Numbered from the stretch's first letter, positions 1 through 11,746 are shown. The stretch is 64,000 bases of DNA from Lotus japonicus (GCF_012489685.1 NC_080046.1:47827176-47891175), one strand, 5' to 3'. Notes: generated by a model from the letters alone, not told the origin. Numbers and translations: made by a program.

Positions 1-832
1 GAAGAAGCACCTAACTTTGTGTAACCATGCTTCACCTATACCTCAGTGGTGATTATCAAGGTAGTTCTCTATTTAATAAACACAAATTTTTTACAGAGCT
101 ATCCTTAATGTGTTACGACCAATTTTAATACATTGTATTAACTGAAATTCCAACTGTAACATTATTTTTCAGCCTCTGCCATGTACTTTTGTTGAATGTT
201 GATACATAAACTACTTCTAAAAGTTCCAAAGTGGGTATGGTCCCTCAATTGAAAGTTGAAAGTGCATCTCCTACAACGGGCTGTTCAGTGCACATTGTAT
301 AGTTCCTTGGCATGCAGTGATGAATTGCAAGGAATGCCTCAAGTCTGAAAGGAAAGGTGAAAAAGATTCAAATAGAAGTGGTTGTTCTTGCTTCCTCCAT
401 TTTCTCTTTACAGGTTGGATGCAACTTCTGCTACAACAGTGGGAAGGATTGAAGGCATGGACATATATGTGACAAACCTTAGTCCACATTAGACTTCACA
501 TGTATCATTGGAAGTCCTACCATTCAAAATTAGATTTTATTTTGAATTACTCAATTGCATTGGGGGTGATGAGATTTGAAGTTTTCTTTTGGTATGAGTT
601 TCCATTTATTCTACACATCTTATCTCTCATGTAAATGAAAAGAAATAAAGTGTTGTTTGTAAGGATAGATAGTATGCTTTATAATAGGGATTTCAAAATA
701 ATTTAGTTGTAGTAGTTTATTTCAGCTTACTTTCATGTATTTAAGCAGAAACACCTGAGAATAGGATGGAGTAACTTTAGGGATCAAAAGCTATTTTCAA
801 AAGTTCAAATTGATTCCACAAAAATTAGTTGT
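1..832. other. Intergenic sequence, no gene seen
   Basis: AT-rich sequence. The short ORFs in it have no recognisable motif and I see no repeat boundary. Confidence 0.5.
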
Positions 833-844
833 TTGCATTTGCAG

Positions 845-1033
845 ACCAAGTTCCAAGTTGTTTTCCCAGCCTCCTTCCCCATAGGCATGCTAGCCATTTG
901 CACATGTGCTTGGATTTTGTTTGGCTTTGAAAGGATGCTGCCATGGGAAGAAAAATCTCTTCCATTCCAGCATCGGGGTGGTGATGAGGATAATGGAGTT
1001 AAGTTAGTGAAACACATTTCTTTGTTGTACTAA
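845..1033 (+). CDS. Possible terminal exon of an unrecognised membrane protein
   Basis: An open stretch of about 62 codons follows a good splice acceptor (pyrimidine-rich tract, then TTTGCAG ending at 844) and ends in TAA at 1031-1033. The translation has one hydrophobic stretch (FPIGMLAICTCAWILFGF) followed by a charged tail (FERMLPWEEK, HRGGDEDNG), as in the last exon of a membrane protein. I do not recognise the family and could not find the upstream exons. It could equally be a chance ORF or a gene fragment. Confidence 0.22.
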   Translation, partial: TKFQVVFPASFPIGMLAICTCAWILFGFERMLPWEEKSLPFQHRGGDEDNGVKLVKHISLLY

Positions 1034-1908
1034 AAATGTATAAACAATGAACAAGCATGGGGCAATTCTTATCCAATGCATGGAATCGACTTGGGAAACA
1101 AGAGTGCATATGAGCAAAACCAGGGACAACAGAGATTCAGTTTACATTCTCTAAGTAAAACCAGAGACACAACATAGATTCAGTTTGCATTCAATATAAA
1201 CATTTCGCATTCCAAGCACATTGACATTTATGGATCAATGGCATTAAACATGCCCAAAAAATTGTTTTAATCTTTCACTATTAAAATAGTGAAAAAAATC
1301 TTATAAACCAACTCAGAAGGGCATTGGAGGGGACAAAATATGTTGATTGCTAGAAATAAAAAATTGGAAAAGGAATGCAAGGTGTATTTGTTGTTTGTGC
1401 TAGAAGTACAAGTCAAGTAAGGAGTTATTACCTCTGCAACCATGGCCTCTCTTCCCTCTCTGAGAACTTGATGGGAAAGTGATGATCACAGAGAACGCAA
1501 CAGAATAAAAAAATGTTTTGGTGAAACCATCAGTGGTGATTTGCAGGTCTCTTAGCTGGCATTTCCCTTAGACATTTAGCAATTTCCCTTAAACATTGGA
1601 CATTTAAGAGCCTATTTTGATTGTTCTCAATTTTGCTTGGTTTGACACTTCTCTTTCAATGGCGTTAATTTTCAAAGGGTTATTAGATTATCTATTGGGT
1701 ATTCAAGCTCCATTACATATATAGTTTATTTCTTTCAATTAGTTATAAATTTATGACTGCATCTTAGAATGGGTTTATATTTATGTTTATAACCATATCC
1801 TCTCATGTTTATTGTTCTGCAAATTAAATCATTGATTTGTTATCTTATTTTTTCAACAGGCAAAAGAGTGATAAGGGGAAAGCTCGCAATGGATATAGCC
1901 ATGAAGGG
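1034..1908. other. Intergenic sequence, no gene seen
   Basis: No coding or repeat structure is recognised. A splice-acceptor-like TTTTTTCAACAG ends at 1859, but the short ORF after it runs into low-complexity sequence. Confidence 0.45.
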
Positions 1909-1935
1909 GATATATATATATATAGAGAGAGAGAG
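1909..1935. repeat. (TA)n(GA)n compound microsatellite
   Basis: A run of TA dinucleotides passes directly into GA dinucleotides. Confidence 0.8.
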
Positions 1936-2040
1936 ACACACAAAGTAATTATGTTCTGTGAATTCTGCAAAATGCTGAATTTTGTAGAAGGAATTTGCTT
2001 TTGGTCTAGGGTAATGTTCATGAACTTCATCTGACACTAA

Positions 2041-3780
2041 AGTTAGTGTTTGGATCTTCCATACATTGATGTTTTTTTTTTTGATATATTTTTTGGGTTT
2101 GTTGTCATTTTGGTTCAGTATTTTTAAGATGACATTGACATTGGGCATACTGTTTTTTTGTTCCATAATGAACTCTTTGACTTTTGGTGGTTGTCTTTTG
2201 TGCTTCTAATAGTTATTTTTTAATGAAGGTGTATAATAAGAGGTTGTCTAAATGACCCATGAGAAAATTTGGGTTAAATAATCCATCATCCAATCACATT
2301 GGAGATAAGTGAGTTGTAAATGAATTTTGGTCATTCTTTAGATATAATAAAGAAGTTTTCGCAACCTTAAGAGTAAAATAACAATTTAACAATTTATCAT
2401 ACTACATTAAAAATTTGACTATAATTATTTTGGTAAAAATGGAAATTATTCTCCCATATTCAATCACGACCGTCTGTTTCATAGCAATCTCATTCTCCCA
2501 TGTATTTACTAAACTTAATCGTAAAAATCAATGTATTCACATAGGGGTCCTAAGAACATTTGAAGAGACCTTCAATATTCTTCACTTTTTTTAAACCTTT
2601 AATCTTCTATAAAGCTTAAATTATAGGTATAAATACCTCTTTGTCCATACTTTTTGTTGCCAGTTTTCTTATTTGATTTCATAGATTTGTTGCTTCATTG
2701 ATTTCGATGCGTTTCACTATGAATTTTCTTTTTTTTTGCAATTATTATATGTTTTTGTTCTGTTTGGATTCTGAACCTTTTATACACTTTTCGGCGTTCT
2801 AAAACCATCACAAATGTAGGTGTCCAATAATGGATTATATTGTTTTTATGTTCACCAATCTTTTCTATTCGGATTCTTTCCTTTCTTTTTGGTACACCGG
2901 AAAGATAAATTACACCCTCTCGGGATCGATCTCTAGACCTTCCTCTCCCCTACTCATATGCCCCGCAGCTCTTACCACTTGAGTTATCATTAGGGACTCA
3001 TTTTCTTTTCTTAAATGTTAATCACTTCGCATATTATAAAAAACTTCACATTTTCAAACGTTAAATGAATTAATTAATTTTGCTAAAAAAGGATTAATTA
3101 TTAAATGAAAGATATAAAAAACATGAAAAATAAAATCGTTTTTTGTTGTAAATCACCCCAATTTAATTACTGTGATCAAAACAGTATCATCATTATGGAG
3201 TCATAAATATCTAGTAAAAGAGTAATCTTTGTAACTTATATCCTACATTATTTTCTTTATCACAATTAAGGTGTGTAACCGATATCCTACTCTATTTGCC
3301 TCATAGCTTATAAATGACCCAATTTCTTCTTCTTTTTTAAAATTCATTTCTACTACAGTTATGAGGTTCATTTTGACAATAAAATTCATTCAAATATTCA
3401 GGTCGTAAATGAGACATTACTCAACTTAATATTCATTTGTTTTTTCGTTGATTTCAAATACTCTCATTGGGACACAATACTATTTGAGCTGACAACATTA
3501 GTATCATGGTGACGTTAGGGCAAAAAATATGTTTAAAATTATGAGGGATCATCACATCATCACATTGGGGTAAACAACAAACACAAGTGTGTTGAACACC
3601 TCATCTTTAACCTAAAACCTTAAAATATTAGGTGTATGAATCATTTTACTTATAAACAGCTCAAAATTGTTATTTTCTTTCTATGTTAGACTTTTGATAG
3701 TGTCTTTTATAATTATTTGAATAAACAAATAAAATTAACACAAGTTTTTTAAAAATTACAAACGACAAACAAAAATGAAT
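2041..3780. other. Intergenic AT-rich sequence
   Basis: No gene was recognised. The right part probably belongs to a plus-strand Helitron ending at 3813, but I could not place its 5' TC end. Confidence 0.4.
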
Positions 3781-3786
3781 ACCCCC

Positions 3787-3813
3787 TTACATCGCACGGG
3801 TAAAAAATACTAG
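3787..3813 (+). mobile_element. Decayed Helitron 3' terminus
   Basis: The sequence CGCACGGG, then TAAAAAATA, then CTAG followed by T matches the 3' end of the Helitrons at 18995 and 33791 in the opposite orientation. The 5' half of the hairpin has diverged. CTAG followed by a T is the expected CTRR end and target base of a Helitron. Confidence 0.5.
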
Positions 3814-4190
3814 TATAATTATAAAATAAATACAAGAACATGATGTAGAGAAATCAGTCTCATGTGTGATCTCTTCCCAACAAAGAAATACAAGGAAAAG
3901 CCTACCATTCCCACCCCCTCCTTAATTCTCAAAATAAAACCAGTGCCAATTATAGATCCATAAGAGCGCGTCTAAAGTCTCGCGTCTAACAGATGGAATC
4001 TTTATCTATTCTTTGTTGAACTGCATGGATCATATCTTTTTATTTTTCTTGCTTATAATTTTATTTAATTTTTGTATATTTATTTACCGACAAAAACTTA
4101 TATAAGTTCTTTATATTAAATATAAGAAACTTATTCTAAGTTTAATTTCCCTTATTTATTACGCTCACTTTATTCATATCTCTTTATTAA

Positions 4191-4947
4191 CTAGTATTGG
4201 TCCCGCATCATTCACGGATGAAATAAGAGTATTTTGTCGATATACATCAAACATTTTCGAATTTTTATTTTTTAAATACGTATATCACCTATTTAAGTTT
4301 TTTTCCTAATCCTAGTTACATTCTAATTCCTTTATTTTCTAATTTGTTATGTTTTGAGTCAAATATACCAAAATCATTTTAATCTTCTAGAATTATATAC
4401 AAAAACATAAAAATGCAAATTTTTTGGAGTTAATTTCCGAATCAATCCTTTAAAGCTATTTGATATCAATTTGTTTATGGCACATTTGATATTATTTTGA
4501 ACGTAAGATATTACATTCAATTTTTTTAATTATTTGTTATATAAAAAATAACCCTGATTATTAAGAAAAAGACTTTGTCAGCATACATCTTAATAGTAGA
4601 AAAGTCACAATTGATTTTTATTAATTATTCTAATATTATTAAAAGCCATTAAATGTCAAATTAATATAATAGTTATTTTTGAAAAAAATCACAATTGACT
4701 TTTGTTAATTATTCCAATGTCATTAATTAATAACTATTAAATGCAATATTAATACATTAATTATTTTCAAAAATATGGAATTATTTAATATTTAAATTAC
4801 TAAAAAATCAGAAAATATAGATATGACACTATCTACTTACTAATTATAGTATAAGAGAAAAAACTTATAAAGAAAGACATAAAATGAGGGGGTGATACTT
4901 ATCGAAGTTATCACTTTTTGGTTTCAGAAATAGTATATAGTATAAGA
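4191..4947 (-). mobile_element. Non-autonomous Helitron, copy 1
   Basis: Read on the minus strand, the element starts with TC at 4947 (preceded by A) and ends with CTAG at 4194-4191 (followed by T). A short imperfect hairpin lies about ten bases before the CTAG. A T / A|TC...CTAG|T arrangement is diagnostic for Helitrons. A second copy lies at 15376-16129 with clear similarity along its whole length. It is 757 bp, very AT-rich and contains no ORF, so it must have been moved in trans. Confidence 0.7.
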
Positions 4948-5270
4948 TATGATGAATTGTGGGTAGAGGGATTATGAATATTAATTAGTTTCCAAACTTA
5001 TTAGCCCACCAATCACATTTTTTCAACATACCTCCTACATGGTCCCCTTAGAAAAGTGACCACCAACCTACCATCCTCATTTTTTAAATGTGTCTTCTAC
5101 AAGTAATTCACGTTCCCCCTAGGCCCTAAGGAAAATGGCAACCAACGGTCCCTTCAAATGAGCGGTTATTAGGGTTCCATATGCATTGTTAACCTTATCA
5201 TTATAAGGACAATTATAGAATGAGTTAAGACGAATTTTGTTTTATGCTACTTAGTTTTATCCTCATTTTT
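4948..5270. other. Host flank of the Ty3 element
   Basis: No gene was recognised. It ends at the TATTG target duplication at 5271-5275. Confidence 0.5.
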
Positions 5271-5275
5271 TATTG

Positions 5276-5501
5276 TGTATCGTTATTGGGCTTACAACCT
5301 TTGTAGTCTAATGGGCTTACCGAATTTGTACTATTGGGCCAGGCGACCCATGACCCGAACAGGTCAAAACATCATGATATATAAAGAGGACACCGCCCAT
5401 GCGGTGGGGGATCCAACACTTTTTACTCATTTTGCTACTTTGTCATATTCTACTGTCGTTTACTAATTGCTTAGCCCTGACCGGAGTTCTAGACCGGAAC
5501 A
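5276..5501 (+). repeat. 5' LTR of the Ty3 element
   Basis: It begins TGTATCG and ends GGAACA. A TATA box (TATATAAA, 5378-5385) lies in mid-LTR. It differs from the 3' LTR at about five sites. At 226 bp it is unusually short for a Tat-type element. Confidence 0.9.
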
Positions 5502-5502
5502 T

Positions 5503-5520
5503 TGGCGCCCACCGTGGGAC
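5503..5520 (+). other. Primer-binding site of the Ty3 element
   Basis: TGGCGCCCACCGTGGGAC lies one base after the LTR end. The TGGCGCC core complements a tRNA 3' end and is typical of this group of plant Ty3 elements. Confidence 0.8.
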
Positions 5521-5556
5521 CCAGGAATTCAATCCTAGGCTTCAAACTCACTAAAA

Positions 5557-7044
5557 ATGGTGAATCGATCTAGAGCAAACGGAAGGGACAATCATGTTAA
5601 CCATGAAAATGTTCCGCTCGACATTTTGCAATAGATCATGGCGGATCTAACTGATCTTCGTCAACACAATCAACAACTGCAAACTCAACTTGCTGAGATC
5701 AATCAAGATCGGGGCTTGCATGAGGGCGATCGTAGAATGGCAGAGATGGTGGTAGATTTTCAACCGTTCACAGAAGACATTGCAAACACAACCGTTCCAG
5801 ATAACTTGAAGACTTTGGTTCTTGATTCTTATTACGGAGATTCTGACCCAAAGGATCATTTGGTGTATTTCAACACCAAAATGGTTATTGTGGGCGCTTC
5901 AGATGCTCTGAAGTGTAAAATGCTTCCTTCAACTCTCAAAAAGTCAGCAATGACTTGGTTTACAACGCTTCCACCGCGTTCAATCGCAGGGTTCATGGAT
6001 TTATCGGCGAAATTTCTGTCCCAATTCTCAACTAGTCGCGCCCAGAAAGTGACCCCAACAACTTTATTTAATTTGCAACAGAGGCATAATGAAAGTCTAC
6101 AATCTTTTATGGGGCGTTTCAATCAACTATCAGTGCACTTGGAGGATAAAATGCCAGAAATTTGTATTGCTGCTTTTGAATTGGGCCTTCAATCAGGAAG
6201 TCTGAACAGTAGTTTGAGTCGAAAGCCCGTGGAGACAATGGCGGAGTTGCGAAGTAGGGTACAAGGTTTCATTAGGGAGGAGCAAAGTGATCGCATAAAG
6301 AGAAATCGCAAGAGTGAGGCGGTTACTGGCCAACAACAACAGTCAGATTCGAAAAAGGCGGCGGTTAACGATCAACGTTCGGGCGGAGCAGTTACAAAAG
6401 GAGAGAGAAGTTACAATAATTCAAGTCGTTTTGATAACCGCTCTAATTTTTGAAATCGTGCTCAGCCTTATGGAAATCTTGGTTATGGACAGTCGATGAC
6501 GTGGACCAGAAACCAACAAGACAGGTCGACCCCACTTGCGGTTAATTTAACTGAAGCATTGCACATGTGTTTGGAGGCTAACACAATTCGTTTTCCTAAA
6601 AAACCAAAACGCCCACCAGGCAACGTGGACAGAAGTAAGTGGTGTGAGTATCACCGAATTGCGGGACACAATACAGATGATTGTTTTACCCTAAAGAAAG
6701 AGATTGGGGCTTTGATAAAGGCAGGCTACATGCGTCAACTGGATGGGCGAAAGGAGTCAGAGGGAGCTGGAACCTCAACGAAGCGTGATGACACAGGGAA
6801 AGAGATCGAAGAGTCTGAACCAAAGAAGCAAGTTGGAGGTGAAACTAAAGGGCGCATTCATTCCATATTTGGAGGATTTCAAGGAGGTGGTATGACTAAT
6901 TCTTCAAGAAAAATGTATGTTCATTCCATTAATGCTGTATATGCTAATGATTGGGGAAGCTGGGGAATCAATCAGCCCGATTTACATTTACTGTTAGAGA
7001 TTTTGAGGGAGTTCAGCCTCATGAAGATGATCCCATTGTGGTGA
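5557..7044 (+). pseudogene. gag: Ty3 gag (capsid/nucleocapsid), interrupted
   Basis: Gag forms the particle that packages element RNA in the cytoplasm. The frame opens with ATG at 5557, hits TAG at 5632-5634, reopens at ATG 5638, hits TGA at 6451-6453, and continues in the same frame to 7044. The capsid part (about 5750-6290) matches the plant Retrotrans_gag pattern, with KDHLVYFNTKM, MTWFTTLPP and FLSQF. A C-x2-H-x4-H-x4-C zinc knuckle (CEYHRIAGHNTDDC) lies near 6645-6690. The end overlaps pol, which lies in another frame. Both stops fit single transitions (such as CAG to TAG). The pol frameshift near 6950 could be programmed or a mutation; I cannot tell which. Confidence 0.85.
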
Positions 7045-10000
7045 TGCTAAAAGTTGCTGATTACGAAATTGAGAGGGTACTGTTGGATCAGGGAAGTTCT
7101 GCGGATTTGATATATGGCGATGCATTTGAAAAGTTAGGGCTTACAGAAACTGATTTATTACCATATGATGGGGCGTTAGTTGGCTTCTCAGGTGAGAAAG
7201 TATTTGTTAGAGGGTATGTGGAGCTAAATACCGTGTTTGGTGAAGGTAAAAACAAGAAAGCCTTTGCCATTAAGTTTCTTGTGGTACAGTGTACATCGCC
7301 GTATAATGTGCTTATTGGAAGACCATCGCTCAACAAACTTGGGGCGATTATTTCAACAAGACATTTAACAGTTAAGTATCCATTGGACAAGGGCGGAGTT
7401 GGAACTTTGAAGGCTGATCAGGTGGTTGCTAGGAAATGCTATTCCGACAGTTTCAAGCAGTATGGTCACATGGGAAAGAGAGCAGTGAAGGAGGGACATA
7501 GAGTTTTTGGGGTTGATGTTGATCAAGATGAGGTTAGTTTGGACCCGAGAGAGGGCTTTTCTGATTTCAAGATGACTCCAGAAGAGGAAACAAAGACAGT
7601 GAAAGTGGGCGAAAGGAATATGAAAGTCGGGGTAAACTTAACTCCAATCCAGGAAAGCAGACTGGTGCAACTGTTAGCTGAGAATATGGACTTATTTGCT
7701 TGGAGTTCACGAGATCTTCCAGGAATCGATCTAGAGTTCATTTGCCACAAATTGGCATTGAATCCTGGTGTGGAGCCAATCGTCCAGTTGAAGTGTAAAA
7801 TGGGCGAAGAGAAAGAACTGGCAGTGAAAACAGAAACTAACAAGTTACTTGATGCAGGTTTTATAAGGGAAGTGAAGTATCCAACTTGGTTGGCTAATGT
7901 TGTCATGGTCAAGAAGAGTAATGGAAAGTGGCGAATGTGCACAGATTATACATATTTAAACAAGCATTGTCCAAAGGATTCATATCCACTGCCAAACATA
8001 GATAAATTGGTAGACCGGGCTTCGGGATTTGGAATGTTGAGTTTGATGGACGCGTATTCGAGCTATCATCAAATTCGAATGTACGCGCCAGATGAAGAGA
8101 AAACAACATTTATGACAAACCAAGCAAATTATTGCTATCAAACCATGCCGTTTGGGCTTAAGAATGCACGAGCAACTTATCAGCGGTTGATGGACAGAGT
8201 CTTTGAAAAGCAAGTAGGGCGTAATATGGAAATCTATGTGGATGATATGGTGGTCAAATCAGAGGAAATGGGCGGTCATTGTATGGACTTGGCTGAGGCT
8301 TTTGGAGAAATCAGGAAGCATAACATGCGTTTGAATCCGGAAAAATGCTCTTTTGGAATTCAAAGTGGAAAATTTTTGGGCTTTATGATTACTAGAAGAG
8401 GAATTGAAGTTAATCCCGATAAGTGCAAAGCAATTTTAGACATGCAGAGCCCAACATCAGTGAAAGAGGTACAGAAGCTAACAGGAAGAATTGCGGCTTT
8501 GTCACGATTTTTACCATGCTCAGGGAGTAAGGCGGCTCCGTTCTTTCAGTGTTTGAGGAAGAACAAAGCTTTTCAATGGACAGATGAGTGTGACCAGGCT
8601 TTTCAAACTCTAAAGGAGCATCTGGCTAAGCCTCCCATATTGTCAAAACCAATTCCAGGTATTCCGTTGTCAATTTTCATTTCCATATCAGATAACGCTG
8701 TGAGTTCTGTCTTATTGCAAGAATGTAAAGAGGAGTTGAGAATTATATATTTTGTGAGCCATGCTTTACAAGGGGCTGAGTCAAGGTATCAAAAAATAGA
8801 AAAAGCTGCACTAGCTTTGATTATCACCGCCCGAAAATTGAGGCCTTATTTTCAAGGTTTTCAAATCAAAGTCAAAACTGACTTTCCCCTACGTCAAGTA
8901 CTTCAAAAGCCTGATTTAGCAGGGCGTATGGTTTCTTGGGCTGTCGAATTGTCAGAATTTGGTATAGTGTTTGAGAAGAAGGGACAAATAAAGGCGCATG
9001 GCTTAATAGATTTTGTGAATGAGATGTCTCCAGAAGAAAGAGTATCAAAAGAAGTGGGATGGTTTTTGTCTGTTGATGGTTCATCAAATTTAAAAGAAAG
9101 TGGAGCTGGTATAGTTTTGGAGGGACCGGGCGGAGTAATTATTGAGCAATCTCTCAAGTTTGACTTCAAGGCGAGCAACAATCAAGCGGAATATGAAGCA
9201 ATAATAGCAGGGGTGAGACTTGCCTTGGAGATGAATGTACGTTGTATTGTAATAAAAACTAATTCTCAGCTTGTGGCAAATCAGATAAAGGGAGATTATC
9301 AGGCGAAGGATGTTCAGTTGGCTAAGTATTTGGTAAAGGTTCAAGAATTGTTGAAGCAGATGGACAAGTTTCAGGTAAATCATGTTCCAAGAGAGGAAAA
9401 TACAAGGGCTGACATATTATCTAAATTAGCAAGCACAAAGAAACCAGGTAACAACAAGTCTGTGATTCAAGAGACTTTGAAGGGTCCAAGTGTGAAGGAG
9501 GATGATGTAGTGATGGCAACAGGCGGAGCAACTATAGATTGGATAGATAGAATTCGAATGTGTCTGGAAGTGGATGGATCAGACTTAGCTCTATTTTCAA
9601 AGGATCAGATTCGAGAAGCGAGTTGCTACACAATGATGGGTGGACAACTTTACAAAAGGGGCGTTGGAGTTCCACTGCTAAGATGTGTTAGTAAAGAGGA
9701 TGCAGAAAGAATTATGTTTGAGGTACATGAGGGAGTCTGTGCCAGTCATATAGGGGGAAGATCTTTGGCTTCGAAGGTGTTGAGGGCAGGATTTTATTGG
9801 CCAACTTTAAAGGGTGATTGTATGGAATATGTTAAGAAATGTGAAAAGTGTCAAGTTTTTGCTGATCTTCATAAGGCGCCTCCTGAAGTTTTAAGTTCAA
9901 TGAGTTCTTCATGGCCATTTGCAGTGTGGGGCGTAGATATTTTGGGTCCATTCACTCCAGCGGGGGCACATGTCAAGTTTGTTCTAGTGGTAGTGGATTA

Positions 10001-10763
10001 TTTCACGAAATGGATTGAAGCAGAGTCAATGGCAAAGATCACAGCTGAAAAGGTTAAGAAATTTTATTGGAGGAAGATAATATGCAGGTTTGGAGTGCCA
10101 GCAACCATTGTTTCTGATAATGGAACGCAGTTTACAAGAAGGAAGGTCAGAGATTTTTGTGCAGAGATGGGGATTGAGAACAGGTTCACCTCAGTGGAAC
10201 ACCCACAATCTAATGGGCAGGTTGAAGCAGCAAACAAGGTGATTTTGAATGGTGTGAAGAAGAGATTGGGCGAAGCAAAGGGATTATGGGCTGATGAGTT
10301 GATCACAGTGGTTTGGGCTTACAACACAACACCCCAATCCACTATTGGAGAAACACCTTTCAAGCTTGCTTACGGAGTTGACGCGATGATTCCAGTGGAA
10401 ATACAAGACATGACTTTTCGAGTGGCAACATATGAAGAGAACCAAAATCGAGAAAATGTTCTAGTGGATTTGAATTTGGCAGATGAGGTGAAGGCGGAAG
10501 TTCGTTTAAGGGAGGCTACAGTCAAACAAAGGTCAGAAAGGCGTTATAATACTCGAGTGGTTCCTAGGAGCATGAAAGTGGGCGATTTGGTATTGCGCAG
10601 AAAGGCAAAGAGTTCAACTGATTCAAAGCTGACACCTAACTGGGAAGGTCCATATAGAGTGCTGCGTGATTTGGGACAAGGGGCTTACCACTTGGAGAAG
10701 TTATCTGGGCGCAGGGTTCCAAGAGCATGGAACGCACAACACTTGCGCTACTACTACAGTTAA
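6951..10763 (+). CDS. pol: Ty3 Pol: protease, reverse transcriptase, RNase H, integrase
   Basis: A single open frame of 1270 codons. In order: aspartic protease (DQGSSAD, near 7087); reverse transcriptase with WRMCTDY, MPFGLKN and the catalytic YVDD (near 8236); an RNase H linked to RT; a second RNase H domain (VDGSS...NNQAEYEA, near 9075-9290); integrase with an HHCC zinc finger (about 9725-9860) and DDE residues in WGVDILGP, SDNGTQF and NGQVEAANK (about 9935-10225); then a GPYRV tail. It copies element RNA to DNA and inserts it. Several usual residues are changed: NARATY for NAGATY in RT, TYL for TDL, and TNSQLV for DSQLV in the second RNase H. The start is uncertain because pol is normally made as a fusion with gag. 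Confidence 0.92.
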   Translation: MGKLGNQSARFTFTVRDFEGVQPHEDDPIVVMLKVADYEIERVLLDQGSSADLIYGDAFEKLGLTETDLLPYDGALVGFSGEKVFVRGYVELNTVFGEGKNKKAFAIKFLVVQCTSPYNVLIGRPSLNKLGAIISTRHLTVKYPLDKGGVGTLKADQVVARKCYSDSFKQYGHMGKRAVKEGHRVFGVDVDQDEVSLDPREGFSDFKMTPEEETKTVKVGERNMKVGVNLTPIQESRLVQLLAENMDLFAWSSRDLPGIDLEFICHKLALNPGVEPIVQLKCKMGEEKELAVKTETNKLLDAGFIREVKYPTWLANVVMVKKSNGKWRMCTDYTYLNKHCPKDSYPLPNIDKLVDRASGFGMLSLMDAYSSYHQIRMYAPDEEKTTFMTNQANYCYQTMPFGLKNARATYQRLMDRVFEKQVGRNMEIYVDDMVVKSEEMGGHCMDLAEAFGEIRKHNMRLNPEKCSFGIQSGKFLGFMITRRGIEVNPDKCKAILDMQSPTSVKEVQKLTGRIAALSRFLPCSGSKAAPFFQCLRKNKAFQWTDECDQAFQTLKEHLAKPPILSKPIPGIPLSIFISISDNAVSSVLLQECKEELRIIYFVSHALQGAESRYQKIEKAALALIITARKLRPYFQGFQIKVKTDFPLRQVLQKPDLAGRMVSWAVELSEFGIVFEKKGQIKAHGLIDFVNEMSPEERVSKEVGWFLSVDGSSNLKESGAGIVLEGPGGVIIEQSLKFDFKASNNQAEYEAIIAGVRLALEMNVRCIVIKTNSQLVANQIKGDYQAKDVQLAKYLVKVQELLKQMDKFQVNHVPREENTRADILSKLASTKKPGNNKSVIQETLKGPSVKEDDVVMATGGATIDWIDRIRMCLEVDGSDLALFSKDQIREASCYTMMGGQLYKRGVGVPLLRCVSKEDAERIMFEVHEGVCASHIGGRSLASKVLRAGFYWPTLKGDCMEYVKKCEKCQVFADLHKAPPEVLSSMSSSWPFAVWGVDILGPFTPAGAHVKFVLVVVDYFTKWIEAESMAKITAEKVKKFYWRKIICRFGVPATIVSDNGTQFTRRKVRDFCAEMGIENRFTSVEHPQSNGQVEAANKVILNGVKKRLGEAKGLWADELITVVWAYNTTPQSTIGETPFKLAYGVDAMIPVEIQDMTFRVATYEENQNRENVLVDLNLADEVKAEVRLREATVKQRSERRYNTRVVPRSMKVGDLVLRRKAKSSTDSKLTPNWEGPYRVLRDLGQGAYHLEKLSGRRVPRAWNAQHLRYYYS

Positions 10764-11746
10764 AGTTGTGTTCTGAAAAATTTCGCTTCAGTGTGTTTTA
10801 TTCTGTTCAAAGACTACGTCGTGTTTATTTGTTTGGTGGTTCCTGTACTTCTTTAAGTGTCAAGACTATGTGGTTGTTTAGTAAGACTCAGTAGCATGCA
10901 CTCTTTTCTCTACCTATTAGGGAGAGTTTTTAATGAGGCATGATGTTAAATTTTAATGAAAAAACAAGTATGCACTCTTTTCTCTACCCCGGGCGGGAGA
11001 GTTTTTAACGAGGCATAACCTTTAAAAATTTCTTGAGTGCTTTGTTAGCATTTAAGTTACTTTTCAACTTAGGTCTATCAATTGGGCGATTCTAGACAAT
11101 TGAGAAAGAGTAAGTCTCTTAAAACTAGAGCATTTGGCCACGAATTCATAAGCAAAGCCTTAACTTGGATTAAGCTTGTCCAACTTAAGCACAAAGCCTC
11201 CAAGCGAGCAAATTTCTGTATCAGAACAATTTGCGCTTCTGATCCCTTTATTTTGATTCAATTCAAAATTGCAAAGGCCTTATGAATTCAAAGAATAGTT
11301 GTTAAAACTGTGAAAGTTTCTTTTGCGTGAAAAGCTTGAATGAACCCATCGTTCTGTGATTAAAAAGAATCCGGGTGAAAGGTATCTATGCTGTGAATTA
11401 TTTTCATTTGTTCATATTATTGATATGTTGCTTAGAGATTTTTCGTTTGTTCATATTATTGATATATTGTTTAAGGTTTAAAAAAAAAGCAAAATAGCTT
11501 TGGAGTTAATCATTATCACAAGAAAAAGTGATGAGTCTAGGTGAGGAAGGGCGATGGAGAGTTAAGGTTTAGCAATAACAATGAGATTTTCAACATAAGA
11601 ACGCTTGTATTAAAATAAAGGGGAGGTGGTACGCCTTAAACAGACCGGAGATAATTGAAAAGTAGGAAAGCAAGAAGCTAAATCATCCACTTGGTATAAG
11701 ACCAAGTAGGAAACAAAACATCATTCTCTATTTTTCTGGCGAAGAG
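10764..11746 (+). other. 3' non-coding region of the Ty3 element
   Basis: No sense-strand gene was recognised. It holds a 75-bp tandem duplication (10896-11035) and a small direct repeat of TTTGTTCATATTATTGATAT (near 11406 and 11449). Confidence 0.6.
10896..11035 (+). repeat. 75-bp tandem repeat, two units
   Basis: Units start at 10896 and 10971, each with TGCACTCTTTTCTCTACC followed by GGGAGAGTTTTTAA and GAGGCAT. Motifs of this kind (CACTCTTTT, GGAGAGTTTTT, AACGAGGCA) recur in 3' regions of plant LTR retrotransposons. Confidence 0.8.

Noticed and set aside
1840..2166. Overlapping ORFs on both strands
   Set aside because: Mostly microsatellite and T-rich sequence; a splice acceptor at 1859 is present but the following frame runs into TA/GA repeats.
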